DNA from: Limnephilus marmoratus
Taxonomy: Eukaryota > Arthropoda > Insecta > Trichoptera > Limnephilidae
Direction of reading: 5' to 3'
DNA: 64,000 bases
Assembly (NCBI GenBank): GCA_917880885.1
Contig: OU862910.1
Span: 17,868,710-17,932,709 of the forward strand
The translations under genes were made by a program, and so were the position numbers. The notes beneath the pieces are model-generated. The model made no database searches, had not been told where the DNA came from, and saw only the letters and a list, made by a program, of their open reading frames with translations. Numbering within the stretch: the stretch's first letter is position 1; each line of letters starts with the position of its first letter. Shown piece after piece: positions 46,309-57,772 of this stretch.

Positions 46309-46796
46309 CGAAACGAAAAATTAAATACATAATATAAATAACTAGCCTATGGGTAGGTCCCTAAATAATTTAAACTCCTAAAATATTTCAACTCGTTTTC
46401 ATAATATTTTTGCGCGGAATTCCGCCAAATTTTTCTACCTGGTGGTTTGTAGTTTGTACGTACAAAACTTGTTTTCTTGGTATTTTCGGGTCAGATATTC
46501 GGGTCATTAATACCTATTATCATTGTGAAAACCGTATTTTGTTGACGGGTTCATATAAAAATCATGTTTTTGTGTTATTTTTTGTTCTGTGCTCGCTACA
46601 GATGAAAGAAAAGGATTTAAACAGAATTAAAATAAATCTCCCGTCTGATTTCAAACTGATGCTGGTTTAAGGCACTGAAAAAATGAACCTATAGTAGAAT
46701 GCTAATAAGCTAAGTTGTGGAATTAATCCTTCGGAACATTTTTAAATAAAAATTCTGTCTTGAAAAGACGACAATTAATTTCATTTATCCATTTAA

Positions 46797-47380
46797 TTTA
46801 GGAGGCGGGAATGGGTACTGCCGCCCCGAAAACCATTATTGGATAACCAACACCTCTGCCGTAGGTCACCCCAAGTGGTTCGTTACGTTTGGTGATTTTG
46901 CAAGGGTGCCCGTGTTCATGGGGTAAGGTTTGTCTCGGTCTTGGTGGCGGATGACCAGGACACACTGAACCCCAGATTCCTACCCACCACTTAAACCCCT
47001 TTCTTTTCCAGAACTAACAACTTCTTCCTCATGTAAACTCATGTAAAATCTTTTTTTTACATGAGCTCCACACAGGAGGCCCGGAGGAAAATAATTTCCC
47101 TGAGGGCGTATGTCATATTTGGGTATGCTGTGTGGAGGGTTTTTTTGGGAAAAGGAGGAGAGGAGAGTTCTGGGAAGGAAAAGGGGTGGGTAGGAATCTG
47201 GGGTTCAGTGTGTCCTGGTCATCCACCTCCAAGACCTACACAAACCTCATCCCATGAACCCGGGCACCCCTGCTTAATCCCCAAACGTAGCGAACCACTT
47301 GGGGTGACCTACGGCAGAGGTGTTGGTTATCCCATAAAGGTTCCCGGGGCGGCGGTACCCATTCCCGCCACCCAAATTAT
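46797..47380. repeat. Two short poly(A) repeats in tail-to-tail inversion
   Basis: A plus-sense copy (46797-47037, starting ggaggcgggaatgggtactg, lacking most of the tail) meets a full minus-sense copy (47058-47380; its tail begins at the T-run 47050-47057). Together they form a potential long hairpin. Frames here are shadows. Confidence 0.75.
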
Positions 47381-47930
47381 ATGGTTATAGCTATCTAATT
47401 TTATTTTCATCGTTACAAATTTTAGAAATAAGGGTATGGAACCGAGGGCAGTCAAATTGAAAATTTTATCAACACATTATTTATTAATTTTTAAATCTAT
47501 AACGTGGTTTTTTAATTTAAGTAGGTATCTAGGTGAAACACAAATAATTATTTGTACCTACTACCTATGGGTGTATGCGGAAGAGTGAATATATTTCTAA
47601 AATATTTTTTCACAAATATAATTTCGGTGCCCATAAAATTTAAATCAACACCTCCATAAGCGAATTTCCTGGTTCAACATATTGATTATCTTAAAAACAA
47701 CAATGTAAACAATATGTGGTACATTGCCATTAAAATTACAACCGGATGTCTCTATCTATGTTATTATTTATTATTATTAAGGCAATGTAATGATGCTGCA
47801 TTTTTATACGGGTTACTCTCACATTAGTGTTTAGTAATGTGTTAAAGTTCGAGTTAAAATACATGAGATTGGTGTATGACTGACCAGTGAGGTTTGAATC
47901 TGAGTAGTAACCTGGAAACGTACTGATGAA
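47381..47930. other. Non-coding AT-rich sequence
   Basis: No supported feature. Confidence 0.4.
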
Positions 47931-47934
47931 ATAA

Positions 47935-48655
47935 ACAGTATTACAAGATTAAATCATCAAGAAGATTATTATTATTATTTTTAATTTTGGTTTTCTGTAG
48001 TGACATTGCAATGTATATATATATACATTGCAATGTCACTACAGAAAACCAAAATTATTATTTTTTTTTTTTTTTTCATATAAATATAGTGATTGGCGCT
48101 AGACATCCAACGCCAGGCATATTGCTTGTGGCTGGTTGTCGGTGAATTGCCTGCCACACGATCGAAGGAGTCGCTCAATTCTTGGAAGAAATAATTATGA
48201 ACATTGTGGGTGAATTTGGAGTAGTCCCAGAGAGATCTCGTACGTACGTCATAGAGATCATCCTCTCCCTTCTGACACGTCTTGAACGGAAACGAAAATG
48301 ACAGAAAACTGGTATTTTGACCCGCGGCGTCGCAGTACTAACTCACTGAATGTTGCAGGAAATGTGCTAATTTATTTGAATTTAGATAAATACAACAATG
48401 TTACTTTGTTTGAACCACTTGTATATTTGTTTAAAGCGGACCGGTTTGACCGTTCCTTCCTCAGGGCACACGTATATGTTTGCCCTGAGGAAGGAACGGT
48501 AGTTCCGAAACCGGTCCGCTTTAGTCAAATTAAGTCAAATAAATTAACACATTTCCTGCAACATTCAGTGAGTTAGTATTGCAATGTCACGACAGAAAAC
48601 CAAAATTAAAAATAGTAATAATAATCTGCTTGATGATCTAATCTTGTAATAGATG
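47935..48655. repeat. Compound palindromic region
   Basis: 47983-48056 is a perfect 74-nt palindrome (ttttctgtagtgacattgca and complement). The outer sequence 47938-48020 is also inverted relative to 48580-48655 (gcaatgtcacgacagaaaac, 'gatgatctaatcttgtaat'). Between them, 48333-48577 is a further foldback with taactcactgaatgttgcag at its tips. Confidence 0.75.
48333..48577. mobile_element. Foldback carrying a Penelope-like hammerhead core
   Basis: The arms (taactcactgaatgttgcag, gaaatgtg) enclose PLE-like sequence (caatgttactttgtttgaac, ttgtatatttgtttaaagcg). The plus-strand motif 48485-48511 reads CTGAGGA, A, GGAAC, GGTA, GTTCC, GAAAC. An incomplete inverted motif sits at 48442-48464. Confidence 0.65.
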
Positions 48656-49915
48656 TGTTATATATTTTCAACGATGTTCAAGTATTAATGTTTGCAGACG
48701 ACCTGAAATTATTCAAAGCAATCAGAAACATTAATGATTGCTGTATTTTGTCAAATAACTTGATGAGATTTATTACATGGTGTCATGACAACCGCTTGCA
48801 ACTTAACACAAGCAAATGTCAAATTATGAGGTTTTATCGAATAAAGAATCCTATATTTTTCGATTATTCCATTAACAATATGTCGTTAGTATCTGTCTCG
48901 GAAATTAATGACTTAGGTATTTGGTTTGACACGAAACTCAACTTTATCAAGCATATAGAAGTAATAACCAATAAAGCTTTGAAAATGTTGGGATTTATTT
49001 TAAGGGTATCTAGTGATTTTAATAATGTCAATACTGTAAAAACATTATAAATGTCACTAGTAAGGAGTCATATAGAATACAATTCCACGGTCTGGTCCCC
49101 AAATTATGAGGTTCATTCACATGCGATTGAAAGAGTCCAAAATAAATTTTTAAGATAGGGAACGTACCCAAACTACGTGACCAACTTTTTGCAATTTTTA
49201 ACCCCCCCCCCCCCCCGGTGACCAAAATCCTAAGCAACCCGCCGCTCATTTGTATGGAGCGTGACATTTTGAAGACCCCCCCCCCCCTAAAAGTGTCACG
49301 TAGTATGGGTACGTTCCCACATGTAAATTTTAAAATGGGCATTCCTAGTGAATGCCTAAATTACGATAACCTACTTTGTTCATTAAATTTAATAAAATTA
49401 TCTGATCGTAGAATCATTTCGGATTTAACCTGTTTGTATAAAATAATTAATTCAATGTTTGACACCCCTGATTTATTATATGTAATCTCTTTCATACTCC
49501 GGGCAGGTCTGTCACAAGACAGTACTTACCATATTATTGTAGCAATTCTAAGTCAACATGCCAATATTACACTCCTATGCGACGGATTCAACAGCTTGGA
49601 AACAAATACTCCGATGTTGTTGATACATTTAATACATCAATTTTAATTTATAAGCATACCTTATTGAAGTTTTTTTCATCAAGTAGGGGAATGTGTTGAT
49701 GAAACTGTTTGAATTGACTAGCATATTGGTGGTGTTTTGTCGGCTGAGGGAGAGAAGCTATTTTTGTATTTTGTGTGGATCAAATTCAATAGTATTTTTG
49801 CCCTATATTTGTTTTTGTGCAAGTGTTGTAAACAGTCATTTCCTGCACTATTTACTAGTATAATTTCTTAAATATTGTTAAGTGTATATATGTATGTAAA
49901 AGCCTAAATGGGCGT
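48655..49915 (+). pseudogene. Jockey/CR1-like LINE, palm to 3' end, interrupted by a MITE
   Basis: The frame 48655-49047 includes LMFADDLKLFKAI (the F/YADD catalytic box), LQLNTSKCQIMRF and LGIWFDTKLNFIKHI. These are the palm and following motifs of a reverse transcriptase. Coding continues with RSHIEYNSTVWSPNY, is split by the MITE at 49158-49319, and resumes VNFKMGIPSE. Another frame change near 49500 precedes 'TPMRRIQQLGN'. The 3' end carries 'aaatgggcgtaaataaataaa' (49898-49925). There is no endonuclease or fingers region, so the copy is 5'-truncated. Confidence 0.8.
49158..49319. mobile_element. Complete MITE of the GGGAACGTACC family
   Basis: Ends GGGAACGTACCCAAACTACG and ...TAGTATGGGTACGTTCCC are inverted repeats of about 25 bp. 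Two poly(C) runs and 'ccgccgctcatttgtatgg' lie inside. It splits a LINE reading frame between Arg (aga) and Val-Asn (gtaaat) codons. The target duplication is short, possibly TA, and one side is changed. Partial copies are at 10350 and 11760, and an isolated end at 33302. Confidence 0.75.
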
Positions 49916-50340
49916 AAATAAATAAATGCTGTTTATTTCACCAGCACGTTTCGAGGTTACAGCGCAGATTCAAACCTCACTGGTCAAATCCTGGCTACGC
50001 CATTGGCGGGAAGCATAACGAACCCATCAAGGACCATTTGGCGTTACGAAACAAGTCTGATATCTAAAAAGTCGCTTGGTAAATTTAAGTTACTCTAGAT
50101 TCTGGGCTTAAGGTGCCAATGGTTAATGTTTTGATGTAAAGAAATCATTTGATTTGGAAAAAAGATATCAGAGCTGCAAATCTACTATAAACTATCAATA
50201 GCTCCGTTTAGTGATTCGATCACCTTAAGGGCGCTTTACACTTGTTCTTGTTGATAGTCTTCCTTAAAGTCTACTGTTTCAACGACCTCCTCGAAGAGCG
50301 ATTATCCCTTGGTTCCGGCCTCAGCTACGAATTAAATTAA

Positions 50341-50520
50341 TATTACATAAATGAAACAATTCAACTTTGTTTGAACCCTGAAGAAGGAACGTTTGTTCTG
50401 AAACCGGTCGGATTTACTCATTATATAAGTGGTTCAAACAAAGTTGAATTTTTTCGTTTATCTATAATGGATAACCACAAAGTTATAGCTTCATTCAAAA
50501 ATATTAATTTATATAAGTTT
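50341..50520 (+). mobile_element. Penelope-like terminal repeat piece in foldback form
   Basis: atgaaacaattcaactttgt (50351) is inverted at 50436-50460, enclosing the motif 50378-50404 (CTGAAGA, A, GGAAC, GTTT, GTTCT, GAAAC, then CGGTCGG). It continues with the standard PLE order (tatctataatggataaccac, aaagttatagct). The same foldback layout is seen at 48333. Confidence 0.65.
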
Positions 50521-50644
50521 ATATGGGTAACTTTAATCAAATACTTTACCCAATGCTGTGTTTGCATCTCGCTCCAGAGAGAAAAGTAGTTGTAGCATTT
50601 GGGTGAGAACACTATGCAGAGTAAAAACATTATTTAAGATAATC

Positions 50645-51160
50645 TAATAATAATAATAATAATAATAATCTTTATTCAATGAAATAACAACAATATAACT
50701 AAAAAAATTACATGCTCAAAGTAGTTTACAAATAGATTACATCAATCAGTACAGAAAAATTAACAAATAGGAAGTAACGTAAGAAAGGTTACACAGGAGT
50801 AGTATAGTTATACAGTATTTTTAGTTGTGCATAGCCTGCCTCACTAGGTGAACCTGTATTGAGGCAGAATTTTTATTAATTGTTTCTCGCAATTTTATCT
50901 ATGGTTTTTTTATAAATGTGTAAAGTAGGTTTCCATACAGCAAAAACTTTATTTTAGTTAACATTATTGTTTGCATATACCTACACAATTCATAAACTGA
51001 CTGGGCCTTTGGGTGAGGGCACCAGTATAGGCTCGATCATTAGAATGTATCCATATTTTAACATATTTTTTAAACTCTCTCTGTGTTTGACTCAGTTTGA
51101 TATTTTCTGGGAGAATGTTAAATTTTTTGGTGGCAAAGTAAAACACCTAAACCTACATTG
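50645..51160 (-). pseudogene. LINE 3' end (family of 53913-56115)
   Basis: A TAA microsatellite (50647-50670) marks the 3' tail. Then comes ctttattcaatgaaat and a minus-strand C-terminal frame (FYFATKKFNILPENIKLSQT, QREFKKYVKIW) parallel to 55437-55754. Stops limit it to 60 codons. Confidence 0.7.
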
Positions 51161-52083
51161 GCCGTGTCCTGGCCATCTCTTTCCCCTGCCCACTTCCTTC
51201 AGCCTTACAAAACACCTTTAATTAAGGAAATTCCCAGTTTTTTGTTAAATCACAACAAAATGAAAAAGGTGGTTCATTTTTCAATTCGAATGGCTCATCT
51301 AGTAAAAGCTATGTTCTTCTCTAACACAAAAAAAAATTAATAAAAGATAGTGCACGGTCTAACTTGTTGTTCCCATGTCTACTTTTCTACCGATCCTTAT
51401 CGAATTTATTGAAGATTTATGTTTTCCTGGATAAGAATGGATGATTTATATATTACTAGTGTAAAGTGCCAATCACCACAGGCAAAGGCGCCAAAATATC
51501 ACAAGTTAAGGGGATTCCCCGAGGCTTGGTTAGATTAAGCGGTGATCGTTGAATTCTAAGCAATAAATATGAATTGATTGAAATTACAGATTGTTATCTT
51601 TATCATTTAATCTCACCTTGTGAAATCTATTCACAAAGTGATTTAATATTGTAAATATCGTTATGTTGAGAACTATAATATAATGCCTGTGGCAAGATAA
51701 AAAGGCTTGAACAAAAAAATATCTACTATAATAGAAAGAACACAAGGAGGAAATTAAAAATAAAATAAAAACAGTTGTCTACTCCGTACCATTACCTACG
51801 TAAAATAATTTGGACAATCGATAAGTTTATTTTTAGCACAGTATATCTGCACGACACGCTTTTATACATTTCATAGATTTTGACTAAAAAGCGTTAAAAT
51901 TATATAGTTGCAACATCTTTTCAAATTTCAAAGCATTTGTGACAAAAATGTTGAAAGTAGTGTTTCATTGCAAACTTCAATGTTATTTTCGCAATTCATT
52001 ATTAATTTGTCAGTGTGTCAAATTACAATAAGTAATTTTCAATAGCGAAGTAATTATAAATTACTACAACTTTAAAAACAAAA
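51161..52083. other. Non-coding sequence, nothing recognised
   Basis: No supported feature. Confidence 0.4.
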
Positions 52084-52086
52084 TAG

Positions 52087-53524
52087 TTAAGAGCGTTTAA
52101 CCAGCCAGCGGACGAAAATCCACATTTCGTCGAAATTTGTTCTTCCGATCGTGCAGGGCGGTTACAATGAGAAAGATTGATTATTCTCCGTACCAGCTTT
52201 TTAAAATTATAACTCAATATCGAATTTATTTCAATCCAAATTAGCTTTAATTTATACCTTCATCCAAAAATGCTGAAAGGCGTGATGATAAAACTTTTAA
52301 AATAGTGTACTTTTTGTAGTCATTTTTTGATTATAAGTATTTATCATTTTTCAATAATGTTTAAATTTAATAAGAATGTTAAAAAAATCTGAAATATATT
52401 AGTTTGTAAGTGCGCAAATAAATACACAAATGGACCAATTTTTGTCAAGAAACACATGTACGTACATATTTTTTAATGATTTTATTGAAACTAAAATTAA
52501 AATTCTAATACAAAACTCGGCTAGATAATGTATTGATTTATTTTACTGCATGATTACATTATTTGAAATGGGTGTGGTATAATACAAAAACTTTTTTGAA
52601 AATTTAACAAATCTGCCAACGGCCTATGGAATAACCTTATTATACTAAAAATTAAAAAAAATTCTAAAAATGTATTACATAACTATGCTAGATAAAAGAA
52701 CAATCTTTCGAAATCCATTTATAATTTTTTGTGGAAAAGAGTCAATACGTCTAAAAACTTTTTTGAAAATGACGTATTTCCGGCTTTCTCTGGTAATGCC
52801 CTCTTAAGAGCGTTTAACCAGCCAGCGGACGAAAATCCACATTTCGTCGAAATTTGTTCTTCCGATCGTGCAGGGCGGTTACAATGAGAAAGATTGATTA
52901 TTCTCCGTACCAGCTTTTTAAAATTATAACTCAATATCGAATTTATTTCAATCCAAATTAGCTTTAATTTATACCTTCATCCAAAAATGCTGAAAGGCGT
53001 GATGATAAAACTTTTAAAATAGTGTACTTTTTGTAGTCATTTTTTGATTATAAGTATTTATCATTTTTTAATAATGTTTAAATTTAATAAGAATGTTAAA
53101 AATATCTGAAATATATTAGTTTGTAAGTGCGCAAATAAATACACAAATGGACCAATTTTCGTCAAGAAACACATGTACGTACATATTTTTTAATGATTTT
53201 ATTGAAACTAAAATTAAAATTGTAATACATAACTTTGCTAGATAATGTATTGATTTATTTTACTGCATGATTACATTATTTGAAATGGGTGTGGTATAAT
53301 ACAAAAACTTTTTTGAAAATTTAACAAATCTGCCAACGACCTATGGAATAACCTTATTATACTAAAAATTAAAAAAAATTCTAAAAATGTATTACATAAC
53401 TATGCTAGATAAAAGAACAATCTTTCGAAATCCATTTATAATTTTTTGTGGAAAAGAGTCAATACGACTAAAAACTTTTTTGAAAATGACGTATTTCCGG
53501 CTTTCTCTGGTAATGCCCTCTTAA
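52087..53524. mobile_element. Head-to-tail dimer of a 717-bp TTAA-bounded element
   Basis: TTAA occurs at 52087, 52804 and 53521, exactly 717 bp apart. The two units are almost identical; I counted about a dozen differences by eye. Each starts TTAAGAGCGTTTAACCAG and ends with the complement of TTAAGAGGGCATTACCAG, an imperfect terminal repeat. The middle TTAA is shared. No transposase. The 64-71-residue minus frames (52023-52217, 52719-52934) sit at the same place in both units and contain no known domain. Confidence 0.85.
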
Positions 53525-53912
53525 AGCCCTTGAGGTGATCCCATTGCTAAACCATGCAATATAAAAGTAATGTAATTTATTATTACTATATTTAAGATGA
53601 TAACTTAAACAGTCGGTCTTAGATTATCATAGGGTGAAGCGTTATATGTTAATGTGATTTTTTAGTATAGTCAAATTAGATGCGCCTAATTATGGTGGTT
53701 AGATTATTTATTATACGCGCTCATTATTTGATTTTTCCGACGAGTATATTCGCCCGGAGGCAACAATAGAAATTGAAGTGTTCGTTTATCGTTTTGATCT
53801 ATCGATAGTTTCAAATATATGTTATTAGTTATTACATACATTCAAATTTATTTCAGTGGTGCATTGAACGCCCGGGCAGCTTGAGCAATTGCTCAAAGGC
53901 CCGGGCGTGGCA
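53525..53912. other. Non-coding sequence, nothing recognised
   Basis: A short palindrome (gcttgagcaattgctcaaag, 53878-53897) is the only structure noted. Confidence 0.4.
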
Positions 53913-53933
53913 GATAATAATAATAATAATAAC

Positions 53934-55101
53934 TAGACATCGGATTATATGCACTAACAAAGTGCCAAAATATGCATGCAAATATGCACTAAAAAAGGCC
54001 GAAATATGCACTAAAAACTCGTGATTTGCCCAAAATATGCACGATGCGAAATCAAAAAACCATGTATATTTTTATATATTTTAATTAAAGACCGTACAAA
54101 AACAGCGAAATATTCTTAAAATTATGCATAGTTTTTGTGATAATATACCTACAGCTAAGTATTTTTCCAAATTTTCGAGCTCTTTTTTTGACGTTTGTCA
54201 CCCAGTATTAATTTGTACGCCGAAAACGACCTCTCTACGTCAACTGACGTCATTGGACAAAATTTAAAATTTGGCGCCATTTCTGGAGATACCAGTTAGG
54301 CAGGGTATGACCTGTGCCGTTGATGTATGCAAATGTTCTTCATGTCTTCAAGACTCATGTTTTTAAGCAAAATAGAGTCTAATTTTTTACGAATCTTTTC
54401 TGATATTGAATTAGGAAGGGCGTTGGCGAGTTCGGTCATTGTTTCCAGTATTTCTATTGCTTTAAATAGAGGAAGGTTTTTTGTTTCCAATTTTTTTATG
54501 GCATCTGGTAACTTGTGGAAATGTGTTGAGATGAGGGCGATATTCTGTTTAATGGATGCGTCTTCAAATGCTAGCTTGCTTGAATGAATTGCAATAGCCT
54601 CAGAACTGTCAAATTGCCCAACTATTGATTTACGGCCTCAAAATTTTCAGCATAGAATAATACTGCCTTTAGCCAAGTACCCCATCGAGTAATTATGGGT
54701 TCTGGCGGCAATGCTAGATTTGGCAATTGCTCTTTATAAGACTGCACACGCGACGGTGCTTTTAAAAACACTTTTTTGTAGAGGAAATCAATTTATTAAC
54801 ATTCCCATACTCTTGCCGTATCTCTTCTGCAAGGCGATGAAACCCGTGAGCTAAGCAGGTAATGTGTAGTAAATTTGGATAAAAAGTTTGTAAGGCTTGG
54901 CCAGCTTTCACGTCAGCGTCCGCGCTGGTGCCCTACGCGTCATCGTCACCTAGCTAGCCCTATACGTAGATGATACCTCCCGCTATTAAACGAAATATGC
55001 ACGATTTGGGAAAAAAGGCTGAAATATGCATTAACGTCGTAATTAGAGAGTTATATGCATTTGCATATGCAAATATGCAAATGCATATAATCCGATGTCT
55101 A
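53934..55101 (-). mobile_element. hAT element, 1168 bp, with intact ends
   Basis: Terminal repeats TAGACATCGGATTATATGCA at the left and its exact complement at the right. It is flanked by an exact 8-bp duplication, ATAATAAC (53926-53933 and 55102-55109). Both ends are rich in 'aaatatgca' motifs. It was inserted into the TAA-rich tail of a LINE. Transposase remnant is on the minus strand. Confidence 0.9.
54296..54960 (-). pseudogene. hAT-family transposase remnant
   Basis: The minus strand encodes, in pieces, [20 protein letters not shown] then HRLAEEIR (the C-L-A-H-x-h block of hAT catalytic domains). Further on come IITRWGTWLKA and AENFEAV, then the open frame 54296-54490 (LPLFKAIEILETMTELANAL). 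Frameshifts separate the pieces (near 54625 and 54775), and the N-terminal zinc finger and C-terminal dimerisation region are absent. It resembles the CGG-binding-protein-like hAT transposases common in arthropods. Not functional. Confidence 0.8.
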
Positions 55102-55751
55102 ATAATAACATATCTTTATTCAATGAAATTGGCAACATTACAACTAAAAAAGTACATGTTCAATGTAGATTACATCAGTACAAAAAAATTTACAAGTAGA
55201 AAGTAATGTAAGATCGGTTACCCAGAAGCAGCATAATTATACAATATTTTTAGTTGTGCATAGCCTGCCTCACTAGGTGAACCTGTATTGAGGCAGAATT
55301 TTTAGTAAATTGTTTCTCACAATTTTATCTATGGTTTTTTATGAATGTATAATGTAGGTTTCTATACAGCCGAAACTTTATTTTAGATTACATTATTGTT
55401 TGTATATACACAATACAAAAACTACAATAACAACTGTCAATGACAGGGCGTTTGGGTGAGAGCATCAGTATAGGCTCGATCATTAGAATATATCCAAATT
55501 TTAACATATTTTTTAAACTCTTTCTGTGTTTGATTCAGTTTGATGTTTTCTGGGAGAATGTTGAATATTTTCGTGGCAAAGTATCTAAAGCTACGTTGAC
55601 CAAAGGTGGAAGAGAGCGCTGGAACTTGCAATATGTCGTTGTTGGAATTACGTGTAAATCTTAAGTTTTTTTTTTCGTAAAGCACATGTTTGTTTTGAAA
55701 GAGATGAATGAGGATAGTTTTTACATAGATCTGTCGAACATCAAATACTCT

Positions 55752-55805
55752 CATTATTTTGAATATTAGGTCACTGCAAACAGTGACCTAATATTCAAAA
55801 TAATG
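55752..55805. repeat. Perfect 25-bp inverted repeat with 4-nt loop
   Basis: cattattttgaatattaggt + cactg, loop caaa, then the exact complement. It lies where the LINE has lost its YADD and thumb region, so it likely arose with that deletion. Confidence 0.85.
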
Positions 55806-56115
55806 CAATATTAGGTCAGTTGTTAATATACAGTAAGAACAGAGTCGGTCCTAAAACGCTTCCTTGTGGAATTCCATATTCAGTTGAGCGATGATTACTG
55901 AGGGTATCCTGTATTTTAACCTGTTGCTGGCGTCCATTAAGATAACTTTTAAAGAAGTTTAGCTCTTTGTCCATAATGCCAATTTTCTCCAGTTCTTTAA
56001 TTAGTTTAATGTGTGATATTGTATCAAAAGCCTTAGAACGGTCTAAGAATATTGAGATACATTTATTTCCTTTATCAAGGCTTTTTACAATGAAGATGCC
56101 GCACCAAAGATTCAT

Positions 56116-56520
56116 AGCAAAAAATATGTAAGCTCAGGGGATAAGAAGTAAGGGTGAACCAAAATATTGACCGTATGGTGGGAGAAAATAAAAATGCTAG
56201 GAGATTATTTCAGAGACCAGTTCTGCTCTTCGGCACAAACAGACTTGTACGATTTAAAATTACTTGGTACACGAAAGTTTAAATATTTGCCTGCAGTGCA
56301 GTAATCATATGTATAGTTACTTGCATACGAAGATTACGCTGAATAGCATGTAATTCACGGATTAATTAACAATTCCAATTGACTGAGTTGTCTAACTATT
56401 GCAAATATCCATTTATTATGATGAATAATTATCGGGAGGATGGTGAAATACCCTCATAAATCTATTCATAGGATCTAGTATTGAATAGTAAACTTGGACT
56501 TAATTTTAAGGAGTTTTTTT
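56116..56520. other. Non-coding sequence, nothing recognised
   Basis: No supported feature. Confidence 0.4.
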
Positions 56521-56527
56521 TATTTTT

Positions 56528-56900
56528 CTACATTCGCTCCACACAAAATTCCCTCAGGGTCTATGGGGATGCTGTGTGGAGAGTTTTTCATGGAAAGGAA
56601 GGAGAGAAAGTTCTGAGAAGGAAAAAGGTATGAGGGGTAGGTAGGAATCTGGGGGCAATGTGTCCAGGAGTGACAGACTTATGAACCCATCCCTCCCACT
56701 GCGGGAAAGGGCGATGGATCGAGAGGACCCGGCTGGAGAGATCAAAAGGTATTCCTCAACCAGTCTCTCCCGATCCGGCCCGCCAAAACCTCTCTCCGTG
56801 AACCCGGATATCCCCGCTAAGTCAACAAACGTAGCAAACCACTCGGGGTGACCTATGGCAGGGGTCTTAGTTGTCCAATTCATGGTTCCCAGGGCGGCAG
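56528..56900 (-). repeat. Short poly(A) repeat, long subfamily
   Basis: The tail at the left (plus strand tccctcagggtctatgggga, partly deleted), a middle block (gcgatggatcgagaggaccc), then gaccccg-type sequence to 'ccatgaattggacaac'. Frames at 56554-56883 and 56660-56851 are repeat sequence. Confidence 0.7.
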
Positions 56901-57772
56901 ATGTAGGTTTTGATAGCTTTTCAAGAGAACGGTGATATACCCCCTAACAAGAAAAGCCGGATGGGTATAGCAGATTATTTGCCCAGTGGTTCGAGAGTTG
57001 GTCGCACCAACACTGCGCGTGCACAAGTACCAAGGTATTTAAAAACGACATTTACGTCCTTGATTTGTACAAGTTCATTTTAATTATGTACATTTTGTAT
57101 TTATGTTTAAATTTAGACAAGCGTTACAATATAATAGATGGAAAACAAATTATGCATCTTATAATAAATTCGCGTAGCTACAAACAAATCATATTTGTTG
57201 ACAGCACAAATTGCTAAAACAAATGGGATGGGCGATGCATTGTTTGAATTTATTGAAGGTTTTCCCGCTTCCCATCGCATATTCAAAACATTATGTTTAT
57301 TGTCATTCCTATTTCATGTAAAAAATAATCATAAATAATGACATCATTTTGTCGATTGCATATTATTAACAACTATTGATAAATATTGAAAGATTATCAA
57401 CATACAAACATAATTTAATTAAAGCTGTTTGTCAGCGCTTCTCAGTTAGATTATAATCTAATATACTTTGTATGTTTATATTCTTCATCAATGTTTATTT
57501 CTAAAATTTTTAAATTTATTACTACGTACTTTACGTAGTAATTTTTTAGCTCATAATATCTTGTACACATTCATGTATAAGAGGTTTTCTTTTTCTTCAT
57601 GTTTATTTTATAATAGCTTACTATTTTTGCTTTATACTGTCACTTCAATATGTGCTCTTTAATTTTTTGTTATATTATTTTTTTTTCTTCTTAACTATGT
57701 ATATTCTTTCAAATTATTGCAATTCCCGTGTAAAAGCCGTTAATCGGCGTTAATTCATAATAAATAAATAAA
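56901..57772. other. Non-coding sequence ending in a LINE-like 3' tail
   Basis: The last 60 bp (gtaaaagccgttaatcggcg, 'taaataaataaa') resemble the tail of the LINE at 49898-49925, so 57460-57772 may be its 3' UTR. No protein remains. Confidence 0.45.

Larger units (their letters stand above)
53913..56115 (-). pseudogene. LINE with a hAT element in its 3' tail and an internal deletion
   Basis: The 3' end on the minus strand is a TAA-type tail (plus strand 53914-53933), continuing after the hAT at 55110 (tatctttattcaatgaaatt). The frame 55437-55754 gives the C-terminus (FGQRSFRYFATKIFNILPEN). The frame 55816-56115 gives the palm (IFLDRSKAFDTISHIKLIKE with the catalytic Asp, and YGIPQGSVLGPTLFLLYINN). 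The YADD box and thumb between them are deleted, and a 25-bp perfect hairpin sits at that point. The 5' end is absent. Confidence 0.85.

Noticed and set aside
53926..55109. Host gene related to CGG-binding protein
   Set aside because: It sits between perfect terminal repeats and 8-bp duplications and is frameshifted, so it is a transposon remnant.
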